DNA of 64,000 nt from Sipunculus nudus (lineage: Eukaryota > Annelida > Sipuncula > Golfingiida > Sipunculidae): positions 31,447,729 through 31,511,728 of the forward strand of contig CM049314.1 in the NCBI GenBank assembly GCA_026874595.1, written 5' to 3'. Positions 33,073 to 43,639 of the stretch are shown in pieces. A model generated the notes under the pieces. That model searched no databases and was not told the origin of the DNA. It saw only the letters and a list, made by a program, of their open reading frames with translations. Within the stretch, counting starts at the first letter, position 1; each line of letters starts with the position of its first letter. The position numbers and the translations under genes were made by a program.

Positions 33073-33256
33073 CACTCTCCATGGCTCCGGTGATGGCGTT
33101 CGGTAGTCTGCAGAGGTGGAGGAAACCGGAGTATCCGGAGAAAACCACCGGCCTTGGACGGGCAACTACAACCCACTCTCATAGCCACGCGGGGGATCGA
33201 ACCCGGGTCGCCAGCGGAATTAACCAAGCGTTTTACCACTCATCTGTCCAGGCCCC
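33073..33256 (-). mobile_element. tRNA-derived SINE
   Basis: The minus strand reads AGATGAGTGGTAAAACGC (A-box-like) and CCCGGGTTCGATCCCCCG (B box), followed by a body with GGTTTTCTCCGGATACTCCG and GTTTCCTCC. That body resembles a core found in many invertebrate SINEs (recalled, not searched). GC-rich against an AT-rich background. Confidence 0.65.
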
Positions 33257-33774
33257 TAAAGGAAATAAATCAGGGAATCAGCCCATTATATATAAAAAAG
33301 CATGGTACAATTATCAGAATTTATGCGATCAGTTTAACATTACCTCTTCTGTGTCATCTCACTGCTATAACATAATGTGCAAATTAAAATAAAATCAAAA
33401 GAACAGAAATGGGCGACTCGGAATACCTTAAAACTCTGTGGCCAGTCAATTATATCTCATTAATATGAGGTGGTTATTCCCGAAGAAGAAATTGTTTTGG
33501 TCACTCGCACCCTATTTCTTTTATTATAGAGACATAGTTCTTATTCGTAAGCATTACAGGTTAAATACAATTGGAGGGGAAAAATCCGCCTAAATATATC
33601 GCAATTACACCGCAGTTGACAGAGGTGTAAATTGAGCCTTCACTGGTATATTCGAAATCACTTTAAGTTATCGATGATCATTACCTGGATAAGGTTTTCC
33701 AATATTAAAAGAATAAAGGGTAAGCTTTACCAGACTAATCAAGTATACAAAACAATACTCATAGAAACCCTTAC

Positions 33775-33977
33775 TGTCGATGCAACCATTCAGTTGATAC
33801 CCAGGACTACAGGTACATTTCCCTTCTATGTCACATGTTACTTTGTGTTTAGTCTCACATCGTCTTCCTGTCCATCCCACATGACACTTACAAGCTCCGT
33901 TAGTTGACCGCAAACATCCACACAGCCATTCGAACACTTTCTGGTACACGAAGGGCCCCACAGACCGGCCCGACAGA
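33775..33977 (-). pseudogene. Copy 4 module D exon with frameshift
   Basis: It begins VCRAGLWGPSCTRKCSNGC and VDVCG, then one base is missing and the module continues in another frame as GACKCHVGWTGRRCETK and KCTCSPGYQLNGCID. Acceptor GTGTCGTAG and donor GTAAGG are intact. 203 nt instead of 201 or 204. Confidence 0.85.
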
Positions 33978-34236
33978 CTACGACACAAAACGTTTAAATG
34001 CCTATGTAATAGTAAGAAAAATACGAATCGAAGGAACCAATATAAAATGCTACACAAGACAGCTGAGGCACAAGCTTATAGATGATAATTATTTCACGTG
34101 ACTGTAGGAGGCGTCTACTCAAACAGGGATAAAACGGATATATAACGGAAGTATACTGATTTATTTATACATGCATTACTATACTATGTTAGCCCTGGTG
34201 GCCATACTTTTGTCAAACATACAATGATTCACCTAC

Positions 34237-34374
34237 TTCTGTGACATTTTTTACCTAATTTCCCAGGCACACAGCCCTGTAGGCATGTACCATCAGTGCT
34301 TCGACATGCACTATGTTTGCAGTTATAGCGGCAGGTATACTTGCAATCCTTCCCATACCAGCTTACAGCACAGT
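34237..34374 (-). CDS. Copy 4 module C exon (open, in a pseudogene)
   Basis: 138 nt, phase 1 to 1, acceptor TATTTCAG and donor GTAGGT. It reads DCAVSWYGKDCKYTC, then ACRSTDGTCLQGCVPGKLG and KCHR. This is the only undamaged exon of copy 4, and it again directly follows a (TA)n tract. Confidence 0.8.
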
Positions 34375-34377
34375 CTG

Positions 34378-34378
<1 letters not shown>

Positions 34379-34441
<63 letters not shown>
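34379..34441. repeat. (TA)n microsatellite
   Basis: About 30 TA units next to the module C acceptor of copy 4. Confidence 0.95.
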
Positions 34442-34443
<2 letters not shown>

Positions 34444-34622
34444 GAAACATGAATACACAGAAAAGTCGGTCCCATATCAGCATGCCTATGCTTGAATCTC
34501 TCTAAGGCTACCAGTTTTCCATGCTGTATGCAAAGTCATATGTTCTTGGTCGCACTCTGATGTCACTTCGCTGGTTAGTATAAAAGTTTGCCGATACAGA
34601 GGGGTCGGGGATGTGTACTAGC
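34442..34622. mobile_element. Rearranged copy of the 25.2-kb SINE-like element
   Basis: The first 30 bases match 25147-25172 in direct orientation (ACATGAATACACAG.AAAGTCGGT). From about 34520 the sequence matches the 25.22-25.35 kb part in reverse complement (CACTCTGATGTCACTTCGCTGG, CAGAGGGGTCGGGG). The tRNA-like B box is missing. A foldback derivative. Confidence 0.6.
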
Positions 34623-34763
34623 TTAGCTTTTACCTATTGACCTATCCCCATTAATCTATTCTGTTCATATGACATGAACATATTTGTTAGGTACTGATAA
34701 GTTAGGTTGCCATTAAATAAAGCAAATCAATGTTAGGAGTTCTGGCACGAAAGCATTTCCAAC

Positions 34764-34886
34764 ATTTCTCACACTTTGTACCATTTTTCTCTGGCACATA
34801 GCCGCTATTGTATATTCCAAATTAATTGCAGTCTCCATGTTTAGACTTATATTCGCACGTAAAACTACAGTTTTCCCAATATTTTC
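34764..34886 (-). pseudogene. Copy 4 module B relic
   Basis: GKYWENCSFTC and SKHGDCN are followed by a TAA, then FGIYNSGYVPEKNGTKCEK. Two conserved cysteines have become Tyr, and the GTGGG donor is not preserved. Confidence 0.75.
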
Positions 34887-35078
34887 CTGCAATCCATATG
34901 ACCATATTAATGTTGTGACCATGTCATAGAGAAGTAGTACATGAAACTTTCAACCAAAGACAAAAGATTTAAAGGGATCTGTTTAAAGGCCTCCAGTTGA
35001 ATATTTCTTGTATAACCGTATTCAAAAGTTATCATTTTTCATGACGAATTATAAAATCATTTCAGAATAGAAAAACTC

Positions 35079-35150
35079 ACGGAAACGATTACATCGACGA
35101 ACTGCTGATAAAGGTATTATAAACAGTTCAGAGACTACTGTATATAATAC
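35079..35150 (-). pseudogene. Copy 4 signal-exon relic
   Basis: ATGTATTATATACAG is followed by a stop. Similarity to the first exon of copy 3 and the GTGAGTTTT donor of copy 1 identify it. Confidence 0.45.
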
Positions 35151-36136
35151 ATATATTCCTTTATATGATTCACATCTGACAAAATGCACGTATATCCTTT
35201 AGGTTCCATTGCATTGGATAGTTACAATGGAGAGCAAGATATTTTATATTATGCTTATTATCCAGTTGTAGAAGAGATGGTTTTTATTTTTCTTTCCCAA
35301 TTGTGTAGACAAGGAAGTATATTAAATGACACAGGTGATAAAATTATGTATCGTTAAATCTAAATGAGATATTTACGTAGCATAATTATTCAAATGCTGG
35401 TTACAAGGCGTTTTGATAACTGGGTATGCTTTGATATAACTGTTGATAAAAGTACCCGACTTACAACATATATCCTTCTATCAAATATTCTAAACTGTTA
35501 TGGCTAATTAATAAATTATAGCATTATTGCACCATTCGTGTCAAGCTTATACTTGTCCCATATACTTTTTTTATCTTATTGAACTGATATATTTCGAGCG
35601 GGGCCTATACAGGATAATGCTTGGTCCAATAAAATTGGTTTTTCTGTATTTATCAAAGCAATTCTCGGTCATTAATGAATGCCACTCTGATAACTGATTC
35701 TTCAATAAAAAGTTATGCATTCCCCTTTCTATGAAATGTATAATAATTTCCAAAGACTTTCTGTTTAAGTGTATCAAGTACTGTTATGCTTTTAGTAAGA
35801 CAGTTATATAACTGTGAAAGTTTAAATTTTCGGATAAACTGATACTATTTTCTTTTGCAATGCATGCGATACAGTGTGTGACAAGTCCTGTACTATTTTA
35901 CCTGGGTACCTTTAACAACGCTGGTCATGGACGCTTGTTGCACAAAATGTCCACGTCTTAATAGTAACCAAATAAGTAAATAAAGGACGCGAAGGTAAGT
36001 ACACTAGTGTTGCGTAAGTTCTTTGATATAACTGACCTAGTCATTACGGGAAAAGCATGATGTTTGTATTAAACCTCTGACTTTACATACTTGTTGGTGT
36101 TTTGAAAAGGCTGCATAAAGCATATGCAATACTAAC

Positions 36137-36290
36137 CCTGATGACATCGAAATTTGGAACATTTTTTCTCTGGCGTACATCCTTTTCAGGCATCTACCGC
36201 TAGTTTTTAGAAAGGCTTCTTTAAGAAAATCCATCCTGTAGGGTGATTACATTCTTGTCCGTAAAAGTCTAATTTGCAGTCTATCCATAT
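36137..36290 (-). pseudogene. Module C relic
   Basis: DCKLDFYGQECNHPTGW, two stops, then GRCLK and a cysteine-bearing end at a GTTAGT donor in the wrong frame. It is the C module pattern with frameshifts. It belongs to an older unit than copy 4, together with the A relic at 37.0 kb. Confidence 0.5.
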
Positions 36291-36772
36291 GCAATAGGAC
36301 AGATGATTTATTTTCAATCCCCTGTGACCATGTTTTACCAAAATATATATATGGTTTAAAAGTACTTTCGTGTCTCGCTGTAGTAAATGTATGAGAGTTA
36401 CAGCACACACATAAAATATAAGAGACAAACCTAAGGCTGAAAAACACTGGCACACCTTCATTTAATTATGAATGTAAACGAGAACGAAATGGTAGGAGTG
36501 TCGTTGATCGTTACTGAATTAATAGCTCCTCGACTATAACAGCACAGGTAAGTAACATTATATGTATTTGCGTGTAAAACAATCATCAACATAGTTATTT
36601 CTGTTTATTTTTTTACTGTTTTAGTATATGAATATTTTGTTAAGTTTAATACTTATCAGCAAATTGTGATTAAACACTTCAAGTAACGTACATCAATGAT
36701 ATCGATAAGGATAAGAGAGAGGGGAAAAAGAATATATGTAAACTTTACATGAGACCTGATTTATAGAAAGTG

Positions 36773-36776
<4 letters not shown>

Positions 36777-36813
<37 letters not shown>
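36777..36813. repeat. (TA)n microsatellite
   Basis: About 18 TA units. Confidence 0.95.
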
Positions 36814-36819
<6 letters not shown>

Positions 36820-36964
36820 GCATACATATATCTTTGACTTTTCTTAAATCTGATATATCGTGACCCCAGCTTGTCAATGATATATTACAAAGCATGTGTT
36901 TTTACGAGACAAACCAGATACACTTAGACATGTTTTCTATGTACAGTTGTTTGAAGGAAACTAT

Positions 36965-37056
36965 TTTTGGAAGTTGATCATACGTGCAAGTTGTACAGCC
37001 TGTTTGATATGTTCCGTTTGGGTGACATTAAGAGAATCTGCACCCTGGAAGGCAGG
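36965..37056 (-). pseudogene. Module A relic
   Basis: ACLPGCRFS, a stop, then CHPNGTYQTGC. This matches the A-module stretch CHVNGTYRYGC at 63.3 kb and CYRNGTCRHGC in copy 3. No splice signals were identified. Confidence 0.45.
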
Positions 37057-37059
37057 CTA

Positions 37060-39704
37060 AAATGGAATAATTAAGATGAACATGCTAATGCAGAAGAGGG
37101 AGAAAGTTATCCTACAGGCATCCATAGACCTTTGTACGACCAATACAGTATACTCACTTTGACAAAAACGAAACCTTTCGAACAATGATCTGCAAAGTTA
37201 GAGGTTGCAATTAAGTGGATCTTATTTAAGGCCCACGTTAAAAAGAGCCAAAAATATAACATACTAGCTACGAGCATAGTGAATTTCACTTCCAACAATA
37301 CAAAGGCGTATCAGTTGTATACAGTGCTTTTAAGCTCCCTAAAGGATGTAATAAATCGTAAGGCTTACATATGGGCCATGATTTGATTAAATCTTCCAAA
37401 CAATATGGTACATATGTTTACTGTCAATAACATTAAATATTAGCCTTCGATTTCTAAGCATAAATCTCATGTTTTAATTAAAAGACGTAAAAATAAGTTG
37501 ACTGGAATAGATACTGTTCTACATTTTGGACCCAATTTACCCTCAACTCAACCAAAGGTGCACGCTCGATTGTTGTTGCATTTAGACCTTTACCTCCCAT
37601 TCTAAATTTCTGCAATTTTTTTTTTCGCCGTAACAGTCAATATAGCAAACTGAAATAAGTCAATATGCTGATGTATAATGTAGGTTGTGTTGGTTTAAAA
37701 TACTGATGACTTTGTTTTTATTTTACGTTTTTACATGGATTTGGGTATTATTGTTACCCACATTTTGCTAACATAAAGGGGGTATTTTTTTTCAATTCGG
37801 TGACCTCAGACATATGTTCCAACACACATTTTAAGGATATATTAACAAACCTATCCAGTAAAGTTATTACTAAAAATTCGTTAATTTTTATTGATTTAAC
37901 TTTGATAACATTACATATCACTTTATACGTTCTCAACTTCCTTACATTTGAAGCTTCGGCTTCCTTCAGCAGACCCCTACTGCCAAACGCCATTGATATA
38001 ACACACCATTCAGACACTCCGCCGGACATGCCAAAATGCAAAACCGACCGAATTTGCCAAGAGGGCAGTTATTTGGTGGAACTTAAATGGGTGCTTTTCC
38101 ATAAATAAATTGTATGTAATTTAATAAAGCGTTTATATTCATATTACACAGGGCTGTAAAATAATTGTTTTTATTAAGGAACTTGAAAGGAAATGCTCTA
38201 AAACAGTTTTGGTCAGTTTGAGTAAGTTTTGGATGATTTAATAATACATAATGACAGACATATTTTCTTCTCTCGTAGAATACCTAATACTATATGTCTT
38301 TCCTTTGATGTGGTCTATTTGTGTGTGAACAAACATTTAACTTTGCAGATCTTGACACGTAGAAGAAGACCAAAATTCCGTTTTAAATATCTGAACACAA
38401 AATATCTTAAAGTAACACATAACACACGCTAAGTATGGACAGATCTCCTAGAACTGGTTATCTTATGGTAACACGTCATCAAAAAAACAAAGCTTACCAC
38501 TGAAGAAATGATTGGATACCCATATATAAATTGCAAAAACATCATGATTCTACCCTTTTAGTGTAACTTGATGTCCAGATGAGACGTATATATTGAGAGG
38601 TAATGAACACTTGTTTAGAATTTTAAAGCAATGCACACATGGGGTTACTGCTCCTCAGCTCAACCATGAGCATCTCTTAACAGTCATATCCCATTAAAAA
38701 TATATGATTCGTTCATTATATTACCCCCTCCTTATTCATTTAATTAAATATATGTTTAATATTATATTTATACTAATCAATAATAATAATAATAATAATA
38801 GGTTTCATATAATATATATGGAATCTGTCATTGGCAGGTATTCACATATAAAACAAAATGTTTCATATAATATATATGAAATCTGTCATTGGGAGGTATT
38901 CCTTGTGCAATAAAATATAAATGATGGATTAACAATTCAACAGTAACACAACATAATTAGAACAATATAGGAACAGGAAAGAAGAATGTGTACTTATATA
39001 ATCACACTGTCAGCCTAAAGCGATTACGATCCCTCGTAAAGCGGCTGATATCATAATAAATCAAATATAGAAACAGGAAGGAAGAATTTGTTCTAATATA
39101 ATCACACGATAAATATAAAGCGATTACCATTACTCGTGAAACTGCTGATAATAATTGACTTGCTACAACGGGCATTATACTGGCAACTACTAAGAAACTG
39201 ATTACATGCGTCAGAACAATAACTCAGGAACGGCACATCCTTGATATTTTAATTTAATTATAACAGACGTACCATGCTCACATAAGCAACCAGAAATGGA
39301 AGCAGTGAATGACCTTTTTGGAAAAAGTCTCATTATTACGTTTGTCGCTTCTCATTCCATTACACAAAAATTCAAATTGAATCAATTATAAAAATAAATA
39401 TAAAATCAATGTACAAGGTACAGAATATTTGCGGGCTTTTAACTTTTACGCATCTGCTACTTTCTCGATAAAATTATATAAATTATAATACTCGGGATTA
39501 CAAATGAACATTCATATCATCAGTTTAAATCAAAGATGTACGCATGCGTCTGTATATCATTATCGGATACTGCGTCTGATCCAATTGGGATGGTTTGCCC
39601 ATCTTTAGATGGCCGACCTAATATCCCATCGGTTATTCGGTCACACGCGTTCTAAGATGGATCAGATCGGAAGATGGCGCGCCACACACAAACATAAATA
39701 TATG

Positions 39705-39778
<74 letters not shown>

Positions 39779-39950
39779 CATACATATATCCTGTATGGAT
39801 ACAACAATATTCCTTTTGGGAAGTTGTTAAAATTTTTTTAGAGTGTTGACCTTGTTCGCAGTTACCTAAGCTACACGTACTCTACAGCTCTGTTAATAAA
39901 CCCAGGGCTGTAATTGAAAAGACATATTTAACATCAATAAATAGGGTAAT
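37060..39950. other. No recognised gene; short tandem repeats
   Basis: Contains a 58-bp tandem duplication (38802-38902), a 100-bp tandem duplication (38962-39152), an (AAT)n run near 38781-38800 and (TA)n/(CA)n at 39705-39785. No coding exon is supported; a minus-strand frame at 37.75-38.04 kb has no recognisable domain. Confidence 0.45.
38962..39152. repeat. 100-bp diverged tandem duplication
   Basis: Two units beginning at 38962 and 39062; both contain GGAA.GAAGAAT, ATCACAC and AAAGCGATTAC. Confidence 0.75.
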
Positions 39951-39959
39951 TCCGAAGCA

Positions 39960-40030
39960 TAATTGTTCTTCCTTCTTCACACTTCGAACCTCTTCGTCTT
40001 TCTATACAACTGTCCTTGCACTTGATTTTG
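39960..40030 (-). pseudogene. Possible receptor module relic
   Basis: The minus strand reads KCKDSCIERRRGSKCEEG, resembling the end of B or C modules (GCVxGKxGxKC). It is short and without splice signals, so it may be chance. Confidence 0.3.
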
Positions 40031-40751
40031 TTAGCCCATTCTTATTCTCCTGTGTGGGGCCTTCAGAATTATTTTGCACGCTACATCAACATTGTGTTTG
40101 TTCTGTCACGATAGCCTGGGGTCGGGCTTATTGAGTCTTGGGAAAGGCAGACGCATCCAAACCTCTGATATAAAACATACCTCTGATATCAAAACACGAA
40201 ACCGGAAATAAAATCTAAAGAAAATTTTACTTCAACACAAAACACGTTACCAGATACATGTTCTTTAAAATATAGCTAAAGTGATACAAAAGATTATACT
40301 GAAACATTCACTTAACTGAATAGTGCAGATGTTCTTGGGTGGGTGCTAGTGAAATAAATTTGCATTGGACATACATATATAAATGAATACAATTCAAGAC
40401 GAGTCATACTACCACGCTCGACTAAATATTTTATAAATGTAACACAACTCTAGACTGGCCAAGTCAATGAAAAGGCTCTGACAGAGATATCAAATGGCTC
40501 TCAATTTGTCGCTCTTTGTATCGGTACTGCTACCATGCTGCAACTCAAATAACTAATAACTACTCTCTGACCCTCTTATTTCATCGACTGGTAAATTTGG
40601 GCAGTTCCGGACACTCAGCGCCACACATCACCGCCTCGCTGAACTAAGGTCTTTCCTAGTGACGTAAGGAGGAATTATAGTGGTCCTTCCCGAAATCTTT
40701 TTTAAAACCAACATGGTTAATTCAGTAACGCCAAACGTTGTCTTCCAGCTT

Positions 40752-40800
<49 letters not shown>
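40752..40800. repeat. (TA)n microsatellite
   Basis: About 24 TA units, with shorter TA runs continuing to 40850. Confidence 0.95.
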
Positions 40801-40802
<2 letters not shown>

Positions 40803-41195
40803 ATATAATATATATATGTATATATATATAAAATGTATATAAATATATAAATACAGCTACAGTAACCCGAAGTATTGCAAGACTAACGTGTATAGATATA
40901 ATTGGTATTAAAAAATACCTCCGATTTTCTAAAAAAAACATAGAATTTGATATATACGGGCAAAAATAAGAAACCTTATTACCAACTGTATGAGAGCCGT
41001 CAACTTGTTCTTCCCACCAAGGCCCTTTGCCGAATTCTTGCAACCCTTTTGGTGAAATTTGGTAAATGTATTTATTGCAGGGGTTGACTTTTCTAGAAGT
41101 AATGTACTGAAATACGTCATAGCACAAATTCCTTTGAAACAAAATATCTGGACTACATTATTGTCGATCTTAGAGGAAAGAGAACTTACAGAAAC

Positions 41196-41199
<4 letters not shown>

Positions 41200-41253
<54 letters not shown>

Positions 41254-41277
41254 ATATATACACACATATATATATAC

Positions 41278-41330
<53 letters not shown>
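41200..41330. repeat. Compound (TA)n microsatellite
   Basis: TA repeats interrupted by ACACAC and GTATAT, 130 bp, downstream of the copy 5 TM exon. Confidence 0.95.
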
Positions 41331-41331
<1 letters not shown>

Positions 41332-41543
41332 CCTGTTTATAAATACACACGGACACACGCATATATATGTATCGTTCTGCACTGTTAATGCTAAAACCAC
41401 AAAATATATGTTCTCAGATATTTTGTTAAATTGCATCATATAACCATGTCGAGGCTATAAATGTTTTGTAAAAATCGATTCAATTGATTTTATCATAACT
41501 TTAAATCAATGTTCAGTAACTTTGCGTTATATTATGTTTTTAC

Positions 41544-41689
41544 CTAATTCCACAGAAAAATAGGATAACCATGGAAATCGAAAATGCACTTATTCCGGAA
41601 AACAATGCAATTATGGTAATGAAGTTGAAATAGTCTTCGTGTCGAAGTTGTGGATGGCGAATATGCCTCTGTTTTGTTAACCTGCTGAA
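41544..41689 (-). CDS. Copy 5 stalk and transmembrane exon with frame break
   Basis: The helix reads FITIIALFSGISAFSISMVI then LFFCGIR, and ends in phase 2 at donor GTAAAA, as in the other TM exons. The stalk after acceptor AAATTTTAG reads VQQVNKTEAYSPSTTSTRR in the frame delivered by module 3. The exon is 146 nt where 145 or 148 would keep frame. Confidence 0.65.
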
Positions 41690-43632
41690 CTAAAATTTCA
41701 TTCAGACTTTTTAAAAAATTAATAAAACTTATAAAAAATATATAAAAACAATATTAAAGAAATAAAAGAGAGGAATATCAAGTGCTTAAAATGAAATGCA
41801 TACTCCACTGGTATAAAATGAAGAATGAGGTATAAAGACAGGCGAACTTGCTCCTTTCATTTAATAGAGACGAACTCGTGCATGTACTTCAGAACTGAAT
41901 TTACCTGTTCTTGTAATAGTTTCAGACTGGCTTTTGTTCAGTTTGTCATTTAGTGCACAGTCGTCTTCTGACCAACTGTGTTTACATCGACAACTTCCAT
42001 TAACAGGATGACAGGAAAATTTGCATTCAGAAGTGCATTGTTTGGTACAGTTTGCACCGTACCAGCCGAGCCTGCAAGCTTTTTATTAACAAGACTCTAA
42101 AGAATAGAAATAGACACAAATATTCTTTTATAAACAAAATTTGTGTAGGCTTTAAAGAATTTAACTCTTTTCCTTAACAGCGGTAACAAATAGCTGGAAA
42201 AAGCTTAAAGAACTTTATATATATTTATATCTATCTCTTTATTTATCTATATATAACATCCCTTAACACGGTCCCCACTTGAAAACTGACGAAGAAGTTT
42301 GTGTGCTTCGAAAGCTCTTGTGTAAATAAAAAAAGTTTATTTAAGTTAAAAAAGTTTCTATGTTTATCTTTACCTATGCTTCATTTATATATAAATATAA
42401 ATATAAATAAATATATATATATATGCAATTTAAAAAAAGTATGTTTTAAACATACGTAGCATACACACAGGAGGTCTGTATCCAGCTTTACACAGGCAGT
42501 TTCCAAAGACGTCACAGGAGTTTACATTCTGGCAGTTTGTTGAACATTTTGATATACAACGATTACCATGCCAACCAGGTCTACATGAACATGATCCATC
42601 CCAAACTCGACAAGTTTCACGGCAGCCGTAAGAACACTTCAGCGTACAACTAGGACCCCAAGAACGAGGATGACAATCTGCAATTTTACTCTAATAGCTT
42701 CACACATATACATCTTAAATGTAGGATATATAGATATTGCCGCATAAATTCGATTATTACATATTCATCTTTATAAACCTGGGGCCCAATAACATCACCT
42801 TAACATATGAAATATGTTCGATGTATGATGGGAAGATGTCTACATATTTTAATAAATTTGAAAATCAATTACCTCTGTCACAGGTATCACCTTGTTTTCC
42901 TAGCACGCACCCTTGACGACACTTTCCTGTGTTGGGTTCACAATCAAAGTAACGACACCTATCCAAGCAAGACATTTTGCACCCTTTTCCATATCTTCCG
43001 GTTTCACAAGCTGTAAAAATAAATCAAGGAAATCATTAACATGATTTTTGTTACATGATCGGGGATTAGCTGTGTACACTGGATTAAATTTTGTTGTGTG
43101 TTATCGACATGATATGCAATCTTGTGTTGGTTTCTTTCGATTGTGCACCCTTTATTTTAACTGTTGTTCCCATTATTACCTGAGGAGGGAAATTAAGAGG
43201 TCCTACATGTTCATCAAATCATAATTAAAAAAAAATACCCAACTCCTAAGGAAGATCATATAACCACCCGTAACAGTGTATTTTTGCATCTGTTACATTC
43301 TATATGTTCCATAATCTTATCATAAAGGCCTATGACCTTCTCAGACTCCATCGTTAAAAGAAATTGACATTTTATTTTCTTTTCGTCTTAACAGAGAAAG
43401 GGGCATCAGTATACCTTTCGCGTATTGGACGATCCTTTTACGCCTATAGACGACAATTTACTGCTTTCAGTCAATAATTATTTGTGCCATTGCTGAAGAC
43501 ATAACGATATTATAGACACACGGAATCTGTTAGAGTAAATTTTATCACCTAAAGTCACTTACCTGAATATATTCGTTTTATACAAATTCCAGTAATAATA
43601 AAACCTATATCAAGCAACCTCATCTTTACAAA
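41544..43632 (-). CDS. Receptor copy 5: three-module EGF-like membrane protein
   Basis: Gene-level entry. Exons are signal 43562-43632, module 1 42873-43010, module 2 42456-42677, module 3 41905-42078 and TM 41544-41689. The whole unit fits in 2.1 kb. Phases match through module 3: signal peptide MRLLDIGFIITGICI, then a C-like module, a long D-like module and an E-like module ending in a Ser/Thr-rich stalk. At the TM exon the stalk frame (VQQVNKTEAYSPSTTST) and the helix frame differ by one base, so the open frame breaks just before the membrane. Either a real disabling indel or a sequence error. Sequence identity to copies 1 and 3 is visibly lower, so this is an older branch. No tail exon is confidently identified. 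Confidence 0.72.
41905..42078 (-). CDS. Copy 5 module 3 exon (EGF-like plus stalk)
   Basis: 174 nt, phase 1 to 1, donor GTAAATTC. PCRLGWYGANCTKQC leads to GSCRCKHSWSEDDC, then a polar Ser/Thr-rich tail KSQSETITRT. The acceptor TTAATAAAAAG is purine-rich, and could be weak. Confidence 0.82.
42286..42313 (+). ncRNA. Hammerhead-ribozyme-like core (Penelope end relic)
   Basis: CTGACGA is followed by a GAAG/CTTC stem II with a TTTGTGTG loop, and then GAAA: the conserved hammerhead core order. Downstream GCTCTTGTGTAAATAAA is the kind of sequence seen at Penelope-like element ends. Stems I and III are not resolved. It lies antisense in the intron between copy 5 modules 2 and 3. Confidence 0.5.
42456..42677 (-). 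CDS. Copy 5 module 2 exon (long EGF-like)
   Basis: 222 nt, phase 1 to 1, acceptor AAAATTGCAG and donor GTATGT. DCHPRSWGPSCTLKCSYGC, then SCSCRPGWHGNRC and NCLCKAGYRPPVC. All cysteines fit two EGF-like units; it corresponds to module D of the other copies. Confidence 0.88.
42873..43010 (-). CDS. Copy 5 module 1 exon (EGF-like)
   Basis: 138 nt, phase 1 to 1, acceptor ATTTTTACAG and donor GTAATT. ACETGRYGKGCKMSC, then DCEPNTGKCRQGCVLGKQG and TCDR. It is equivalent to the A/B/C module type. Confidence 0.88.
43562..43632 (-). CDS. Copy 5 signal-peptide exon with start codon
   Basis: ATG opens MRLLDIGFIITGICI and IYS precedes donor GTAAGT in phase 1; the split codon gives Ala before the first cysteine of module 1. 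It is short but hydrophobic, and its position and phase match the signal exons of copies 1 and 3. Confidence 0.7.
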
Positions 43633-43639
43633 GAACACA

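Larger units (their letters stand above)
32869..35150 (-). pseudogene. Receptor copy 4 pseudogene
   Basis: Ordered remnants are signal exon (about 35.1 kb, stop after ATGTATTATATACAG), B (34.8 kb, stop and lost cysteines), C (34.3 kb, intact), D (33.9 kb, one-base deletion) and E (32.9 kb, deletion and stops). No A or TM exon is seen. Independent disabling changes in four exons make loss of function certain for the unit as a whole. A tRNA-derived SINE sits in the D-E intron. Confidence 0.8.

Noticed and set aside
37754-38041. 95-codon minus-strand frame
   Set aside because: No recognisable domain. A superficial resemblance to Penelope terminal sequence (CTGAAGGAAGCCGAAG) lacks the CTGANGA core.
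40753-41142. Tail exon of copy 5 (reading [15 protein letters not shown])
   Set aside because: An attractive open stretch with a GTAATA donor, but its entry phase does not fit the phase-2 end of the TM exon and no similar exon exists elsewhere.
40929-41388. IYIYIY-rich open frames on both strands
   Set aside because: Translations of TA microsatellites. The same applies at 3.7, 10.4, 25.0-25.4, 27.2, 34.4, 39.7, 44.9, 54.0 and 63.8 kb.
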